Source of the DNA: an uncultured bacterium
GTDB lineage: Bacteria > Desulfobacterota > GWC2-55-46
NCBI GenBank assembly: GCA_905339405.1
Contig: CAJPGC010000011.1
Coordinates: 71,588 to 121,109 of the forward strand
Reading direction: 5' to 3'
DNA length: 49,522 nt
The position numbers and the translations under genes are program-made. Shown piece by piece: positions 45,049 through 49,522 of the stretch. The notes beneath the pieces were generated by a model. It searched no databases. It was given only the letters and a program-made list of their open reading frames with translations, and was not told where the DNA came from. The first letter of the stretch is position 1, and the number at the start of each line of letters is the position of its first letter.

Positions 45049-45064
45049 AAAAAATGCTCTTTTT
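45049..45064 (+). repeat. partial match to the dispersed AT-rich repeat, copy D
   Basis: AAAAAATGCTCTTTTT on the plus strand differs by one base from the start of the core seen in the rpsB-tsf gap (AAAAATTGCTCTTTTT). The second half is not recognisable, though another A/T run follows. It lies between ntrX and the orphan regulator and could be chance in AT-rich DNA. Confidence 0.3.
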
Positions 45065-45163
45065 AAATAAAAAATTTCAAGATGGAGTTTTCCAGGTGCT
45101 GGCCTGGTCGTGGCGGGTAGCGTCTAGGTGAGGGCCTCTAATGAGCCGGATGTATCCATCCGG

Positions 45164-46534
45164 CTATATGTTTTGAAACTCAGTCTCTTCGTGCTCTATC
45201 CCGTAGCTCTTTATCTTCCTGTAAAGGTGGCTCCTTTCTATGCCTATGGCTTCGGCTGTCTTCGCGATGTTGCCGCCGAAATCCTTCAACTTCCTAACGA
45301 TGAACTCCCTCTCGAAATCCCTCCTCGCCTCCTTGAGGAGGCTTCCGCTGAAGAGGCCCGGCTGCGCCTGCGCGCCTTTTATGTAGCTCGGGACGTCCTC
45401 CGGGGTTATCGTATTTGAGCGGGCCATTATGACGAGCCGCTCGACGAGGTTCCTGAGCTCGCGCACGTTGCCTGGCCAGCGGTAGCCGTTGAGTATATCG
45501 ACCGCTTCCCTGCTTATCGCGGGCACTTCCCTCGCCGTCTCGCGGCTGAACTCGCGGAGGAAGTGGCTCAACAGCAGCGGCACGTCCTCTCTTCTTTCCC
45601 TCAAGGGCGGGACGTGGAAAGGGATGACGTTGAGCCTGTAAAAGAGGTCCTCCCTGAACCGCCCCTTTGAAACCTCTTCCTTCAGGTCCTTGTTCGTGGC
45701 CGCTATTACCCTGACGTCGACGGTGATGTTCTCTGTGCCGCCTACTCTTTCAAAGGACTTCTCCTGAAGGACCCTCAAAATCTTCGCCTGGGTCTTCAGC
45801 GACATGTCGCCTATCTCGTCGAGGAAGATGGTGCCCTTGTCGGCCATGTCGAACTTCCCGGCCTTCCTCTGGTGCGCTCCGGTGAAGGCGCCCTTCTCAT
45901 GTCCGAAGAGCTCGCTTTCAATGAGTTCTTCGGGTATGGCCGCGCAGTTGACCTCTATGAAGGGCTTGCCCGCCCTGTTCGACAGGAGGTGTATGTTCCG
46001 GGAAACGAGTTCCTTGCCGGTTCCGTTCTCGCCGGTTATGAGCACCCACGAGTTGGACGGCGCGGCCCTCTCTATGTCGCTCTTTAGAGCGAGTATCGAA
46101 GGCGAGCTGCCGATTATCTCATACTTGGCCCAGGCCTTCTGCTTGAGCTGCCTGTTCTCCTCCAGGAGCCTCTTGTGCTCTATGGCGTGCTCGACAGTGA
46201 GGACCACCTTGTCGAGCGAGAGAGGCTTTTCGATGAAGTCGTATGCCCCGAGTTTCGTCGTCCTGACGGCCGTCTCTATGTTGGCGTGCCCGGATATCAT
46301 GATGACGGGAATGCCCGGGTACTTCGCCTTTATCTCCTTCAAGGCCTCGGTGCCGTCCATGCCGGGGAGCCATATATCCAGGAGAATGACGTCGGGAGAG
46401 CGCGTCTCGAGTTTCTTGAATGCCTCCTCGGCGTTGGCCGCCGCTACGACCTCATGCCCCTCGTCCTTGAGGACGCCCGTCAGAGAGTCCCTTATGTTCT
46501 TCTCGTCGTCGACCAGCATCACTGTCGTCTTCAT
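45164..46534 (-). CDS. ntrX: NtrX-type sigma-54 dependent response regulator
   Basis: 456 residues: a receiver with D53 as the phospho-acceptor (VILLDIWLPGMDG), a AAA+ domain with GENGTGKE, the intact GAFTGA loop (GHEKGAFTGAHQRKAGKF) and GTIFLDEIGDM, then a Fis-type helix-turn-helix (NIAKTAEAIGIERSHLYRKI). The linker KAWAKYEIIGSSPSI is typical of NtrX. It overlaps ntrY by four bases, so the pair is made together. A 9-bp hairpin AGCCGGATG/CATCCGGCT (45144-45165) begins at its stop codon. Confidence 0.93.
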   Translation of the reverse strand: MKTTVMLVDDEKNIRDSLTGVLKDEGHEVVAAANAEEAFKKLETRSPDVILLDIWLPGMDGTEALKEIKAKYPGIPVIMISGHANIETAVRTTKLGAYDFIEKPLSLDKVVLTVEHAIEHKRLLEENRQLKQKAWAKYEIIGSSPSILALKSDIERAAPSNSWVLITGENGTGKELVSRNIHLLSNRAGKPFIEVNCAAIPEELIESELFGHEKGAFTGAHQRKAGKFDMADKGTIFLDEIGDMSLKTQAKILRVLQEKSFERVGGTENITVDVRVIAATNKDLKEEVSKGRFREDLFYRLNVIPFHVPPLRERREDVPLLLSHFLREFSRETAREVPAISREAVDILNGYRWPGNVRELRNLVERLVIMARSNTITPEDVPSYIKGAQAQPGLFSGSLLKEARRDFEREFIVRKLKDFGGNIAKTAEAIGIERSHLYRKIKSYGIEHEETEFQNI

Positions 46535-48753
46535 ACAGCCACCGCCTTTACAGGGAGCTCTATGACGAAGCGCGTGCCGCTTGGCTGGTTGTCCCTCACC
46601 CTTATGTACCCGTTATGGTCCGAGATTATGTTGCTCACTATGGCAAGCCCCAGCCCTGTGCCGGTCTTCTTCGTAGAAAAATACGGCTCGAAGAGCCTCT
46701 GCCTTATCTCCGGCGGTATGCCGCCGCCGGTGTCAGCCACCTCTATCCTCGCCAGCTTCAAATCCTCGAGGAAATGGGTCTCGACGCTCACCGTGCCTTC
46801 GTCCTCGACGGCTGCAACGGCGTTGTCTATGAGATTAATAAGTACCCTTTTTATCTGGTCCCTGTCAATATCGAGGACAGGCAGCCTCTGGTCGATTGAG
46901 GACTCGAGCTTCACTTTTCTGTTGCCGGACTTGTACAGGGCAATGACCTCGCCGACGATATCGTTGAGGTCGTTGGGACTCGGGTTCGCGGCGGGCATCC
47001 TGGCGAAGTTCGAGAACTCGTTCACGAGGTTCTTGAGGTCGTCGACCTGCTTTATTATGGTCATCGTGCATTCGTCGAAGACCGTGTCCTCCTCCGGGAA
47101 CCTGTCGAGGTATTTCTTACGGAGCCTCTGGGCCGAAAGTTTTATAGGCGTAAGGGGGTTTTTAATCTCGTGGGCTATTCTGCGCGCGACTTCCTTCCAC
47201 GCGGACATCCTCTGGGTCTTCAAGAGGTGCGTAAGATCGTCCAAAACGGCGACCATGCCGATGTAACTGCCTGTCTCGTCCTTCAGGGCGTTGAGGTTGA
47301 CTAGCACGGTCATGCCGTTGCCGTTGACCTCGACCCTCATCTGCCGCTCCATCGACTCGAGCTCCATCTCGCTCATCTCGCGGAACATCTCACGCAGGGC
47401 TTCCCTGTCCTCCTGGCGCAGCACTTCCCTGTAGTGCCTCCCCAATGCGTGCCCCTCATCTGTGCCGAGCATGACGGCGGCGACCCTGTTTATAGACACT
47501 ATCCTGCCTATTTTATCGATCGAGACGACTCCGGCGGGCACGTTCCCGAGGACTATCTCTATGTACTGCCTCCTCTGGTCGAGCTCCGTGTTCGTGCGCC
47601 TGAGGTCGAGGTTTGCGGCCTCGAGGTTCATCTTTCCAGCCTTGAGGTCCTCGGTCATCCTGTTAAACGATTTGACGAGGAGGCCTATCTCGTCGTCCGA
47701 CTCTACGTTTATCCGGTAGTCGAGGTTGCCGCTCGCCACAGCGTGCGTGCCTTCGGCAAGCTCGTGGATGGGCACGGTGAGCATCTTGGCGAGATAGCGC
47801 CCTATCCAGATGGAGAAAAAGACGATGAGGAGCGTTATGATGAGGAGGATGGTGAAGTAGCTCGCCTTCACGTGGAACTTCATGAGTTTGAGCTGCCTGT
47901 AACCCTGGAAGGCCGCCGAAATCTCCTTCATCTTCTCGACGAGGCTCCTCGGGACGTAGTAGCTGACGACCATGGCCCCCGCAACGCCTTTCCCGCCTGT
48001 TGCCGGAATGGGAGAGATGCCCCAGACGACGTCACCTGTGTCGAGCGTCTGCACCCACCCTGTGGCCTCACCCTTCAAGGCCTTGGTGATGCTCAAGGGG
48101 TCGACGTCTGGCACCATGTTCCTGTTTATCTTCGACGATATCGTGAAATGCGACCTCGCACCCTCTTTCGTGTAGACCTCTATCGTTGAGAAATCGCCTT
48201 CGGTGAGCTTCCTTTCGATGTACGCCCCGGTCTTCTCGGCGTCTTCTAGCACGCCCTCGCCCGAGGCCGACAGGGCAATTGACCTCGAGGCCGAAGCGAC
48301 CCTGTCGTTCATGTCGCGGTAGTAGTTCTGCGCCAGCTCGAGGGATTCCTTAAGCGAGTCCTCCACCTTTATCCCGAACCAGCCGTCTATCGATTTGTTG
48401 ATGAAGCCGATGACGACGAAGAAGAGGAGGAAGGTCGGGATGATGGAAAGGCTCACAAAGGCCGTGACGAGCTTCGTCCGAAGGCGCGAGCCCATGACCT
48501 TGCTCTTCCTTTCCATGAAGAGCTTGACCATGTTCCGGAGGATGAGGAAGATGAGAAGGATTAAAAGGATGATGTTTATGTTGATGAGGCCGAAGATGAA
48601 GATGTTCGTGGCTATGGGGATGCCGCCGCCGAAGCTCGCCACGTGCGATTCGATGTAGGTGAAAATGAGTATCAGGGGCACGACCGCGAGTATTATGTAC
48701 AACTCGCGTTTTTTCCTGCGCGCCTCTGCCTCTATGCTGTGTGCGTCGCTCAT
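46531..48753 (-). CDS. ntrY: NtrY-type sensor histidine kinase
   Basis: 740 residues. Three N-terminal membrane segments (about 18-36, 50-73 and 97-119) are followed by an extracytoplasmic loop (about 120-295), a fourth membrane segment (about 299-318), HAMP (to about 370), PAS (about 395-510), HisKA with H528 in RRIAHEIKNPLTPIKLSAQR, and HATPase with INLIDNA, DTGGGIP and GTGLGLAI. This is the NtrY layout; it phosphorylates NtrX. It overlaps the upstream DUF4390 gene by four bases, so the three genes form one unit. Confidence 0.94.
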   Translation of the reverse strand: MSDAHSIEAEARRKKRELYIILAVVPLILIFTYIESHVASFGGGIPIATNIFIFGLININIILLILLIFLILRNMVKLFMERKSKVMGSRLRTKLVTAFVSLSIIPTFLLFFVVIGFINKSIDGWFGIKVEDSLKESLELAQNYYRDMNDRVASASRSIALSASGEGVLEDAEKTGAYIERKLTEGDFSTIEVYTKEGARSHFTISSKINRNMVPDVDPLSITKALKGEATGWVQTLDTGDVVWGISPIPATGGKGVAGAMVVSYYVPRSLVEKMKEISAAFQGYRQLKLMKFHVKASYFTILLIITLLIVFFSIWIGRYLAKMLTVPIHELAEGTHAVASGNLDYRINVESDDEIGLLVKSFNRMTEDLKAGKMNLEAANLDLRRTNTELDQRRQYIEIVLGNVPAGVVSIDKIGRIVSINRVAAVMLGTDEGHALGRHYREVLRQEDREALREMFREMSEMELESMERQMRVEVNGNGMTVLVNLNALKDETGSYIGMVAVLDDLTHLLKTQRMSAWKEVARRIAHEIKNPLTPIKLSAQRLRKKYLDRFPEEDTVFDECTMTIIKQVDDLKNLVNEFSNFARMPAANPSPNDLNDIVGEVIALYKSGNRKVKLESSIDQRLPVLDIDRDQIKRVLINLIDNAVAAVEDEGTVSVETHFLEDLKLARIEVADTGGGIPPEIRQRLFEPYFSTKKTGTGLGLAIVSNIISDHNGYIRVRDNQPSGTRFVIELPVKAVAV

Positions 48754-49301
48754 AATGTATGCGTGAAGTCGTGGTAAAGCCAGTCTGTCTCGAAGTCAAA
48801 GGCTTCGAGGAAGAAAAATACGCTGTCGAGTATGACCGGCAGGTCGATGGAGTCGAGCTCCGCCTTGACCCAGACCCGGTAAGTCTCTCCGGCCACGAGG
48901 TGCGCGGGCTCGACCGAAACGGAGTCGCAGCTCGCCATGAGCCGCTTCATCTCCTCTGCGTCCCTTACCTTGAACGGGTTCCCGCCGGTCTCGTCGAGCG
49001 TAAGCTCGTACTCGTCGCGGAGGCTGTTGTACTTCACCGTGTGCCTGAACTCCCACTCGCCGACGTTCTGGTTCGGTAAAATCGAATTCACCTTCTCAAG
49101 CTTTATGATGAAGTTGAAAGAGGTCGGCATGCCGCTCTTTATGGCCTCTTCTATGTCCCTGCTGAAAGCCCCGTCGACCTGGAAAGAGACCTTGAGCGGA
49201 GGCTTTGAAAGGGCGAAGTTGGCTATGTTCGCCAGCTGGGCGAGAGCGGCCGCCGGGATGAGCCAGGCCGAGATGACGATGAGCGCGATGAGCTTTTTCA
49301 T
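48750..49301 (-). CDS. DUF4390 exported protein
   Basis: 183 residues from the ATG at 49301, chosen because it opens a proper signal peptide (KKLIALIVISAWLIPAAALAQ). An earlier in-frame start adds 45 residues of non-signal sequence upstream of the predicted promoter. The mature part (VSFQVDGAFSRDIEEAIKSG, then FNFIIKLEK and WEFRHTVKYNSLRDEYEL) matches the DUF4390 pattern, of unknown function. Genes of this type often precede ntrYX. The ATGA overlap with ntrY supports joint translation and a periplasmic role linked to NtrY sensing, which is inference. Confidence 0.88.
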   Translation of the reverse strand: MKKLIALIVISAWLIPAAALAQLANIANFALSKPPLKVSFQVDGAFSRDIEEAIKSGMPTSFNFIIKLEKVNSILPNQNVGEWEFRHTVKYNSLRDEYELTLDETGGNPFKVRDAEEMKRLMASCDSVSVEPAHLVAGETYRVWVKAELDSIDLPVILDSVFFFLEAFDFETDWLYHDFTHTL

Positions 49302-49331
49302 TGGAAACAATTGATTTAAAGACTTTTCCTT

Positions 49332-49360
49332 AGTATATTGGACAGCTCGTGCCCGTTCAC
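49332..49360 (-). promoter_or_regulatory. candidate promoter of DUF4390-ntrY-ntrX
   Basis: On the minus strand, GTGAAC (49360-49355), a 17-base spacer and TATACT (49337-49332). The -10 matches five of six; the -35 is weak (three of six). It lies 31 bases before the DUF4390 ATG in the 156-bp divergent gap. Confidence 0.45.
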
Positions 49361-49457
49361 GCTGAGGGTTGACGGAAGTCGCCGCTGGGGCCGGGGTTTG
49401 CTCGAAAATGATAACGAATTTACGCGTAAAAAGCAAGGAAAGTCACAGGAATAGCCG

Positions 49458-49522
49458 ATGGACGAAAGCAGGAAAAGGCTGAGGGACATTCACGACGAAG
49501 TCCCGCCCGACTATTACGACCG
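49458..49522 (+). CDS. 5' end of a gene, possibly a methyltransferase
   Basis: An ATG at 49458 with AGGA about nine bases upstream opens a frame that runs off the window. The 21 visible residues begin MDESRKRLRDIHDEVPPDYYD. The segment HDEVPPDYYD resembles the start of some class I SAM-dependent methyltransferases, but this is too short to be sure. It is transcribed divergently from the DUF4390 gene. Confidence 0.5.
   Translation, partial: MDESRKRLRDIHDEVPPDYYD

Noticed and set aside
45144-45165. 9-bp hairpin at the ntrX stop as a strong terminator
   Set aside because: The stem is good, but the following minus-strand bases (CATTAGAGG) contain no U-tract, so only a stability or weak terminator role is possible.

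Overview
The window reads as a chromosomal segment from a GC-rich bacterium. It is most likely a member of the Deltaproteobacteria in the broad sense (Desulfobacterota/Desulfuromonadota-like). This is inferred from gene order: rpsB-tsf-pyrH-frr-uppS-cdsA-dxr-rseP-tsaB followed by a ydcH-ilvDBNC-psd-pssA-leuACDB block, plus a DUF4390-ntrY-ntrX set. No search was possible, so the lineage is an inference. Almost everything between 2.8 and 41.0 kb lies on the minus strand, which suggests a co-oriented arm of a replichore. No tRNA, rRNA, IS element, prophage, CRISPR array or defence island was seen.

Layout from left to right. 1-154 is the 3' end of a plus-strand gene that may be MscS-like. 155-500 is non-coding, with a large imperfect inverted repeat and a terminator. 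501-2786 is an MrfA/YprA-type DUF1998 helicase. 2798-5098 is an STT3/PglB-family membrane oligosaccharyltransferase with altered motifs. 5146-16824 is a long minus-strand run for branched-chain amino acids (ydcH, ilvD, ilvB, ilvN, ilvC, leuA, leuC, leuD, leuB). It also contains psd-pssA (phosphatidylethanolamine synthesis) and a 70-residue single-PUR-domain protein between leuD and leuB. Its promoter near 17.04 kb is framed by a 13-bp inverted repeat.

17150-25226 is the translation and envelope block (tsaB, rseP, dxr, cdsA, uppS, frr, pyrH, tsf, rpsB). Here tsaB and cdsA appear to use CTG start codons. 25452-34977 holds a CHASE2 adenylate cyclase, a lipoprotein, an exported SUMF1-like protein, purF, purL, ilvE and a zinc-ribbon methyltransferase. 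35221-41008 holds a Nudix hydrolase, a DksA-like protein, an archaeal-type S-adenosylmethionine synthetase, queH, ruvB-ruvA-ruvC and yebC. 41177-43188 carries two plus-strand genes: a PAS protein with a terminal Cys4 module and a SnoaL-like protein. 43510-49301 is a regulatory block with an NtrC-type regulator, ntrX, ntrY and a DUF4390 protein. A divergent gene starts at 49458 and runs off the end.

Most genes are conserved housekeeping functions, and no complete new system is evident. The items most worth a second look are: (i) a dispersed AT-rich intergenic repeat, two copies of which begin at the stop codons of rseP and ilvE; (ii) the apparent CTG starts; (iii) the PUR-domain protein inside the leucine operon; (iv) the STT3 homologue with substituted catalytic motifs; (v) the archaeal-type AdoMet synthetase in a bacterial RuvC-RuvA-RuvB-QueH context; and (vi) the inverted repeat flanking the ilv promoter.
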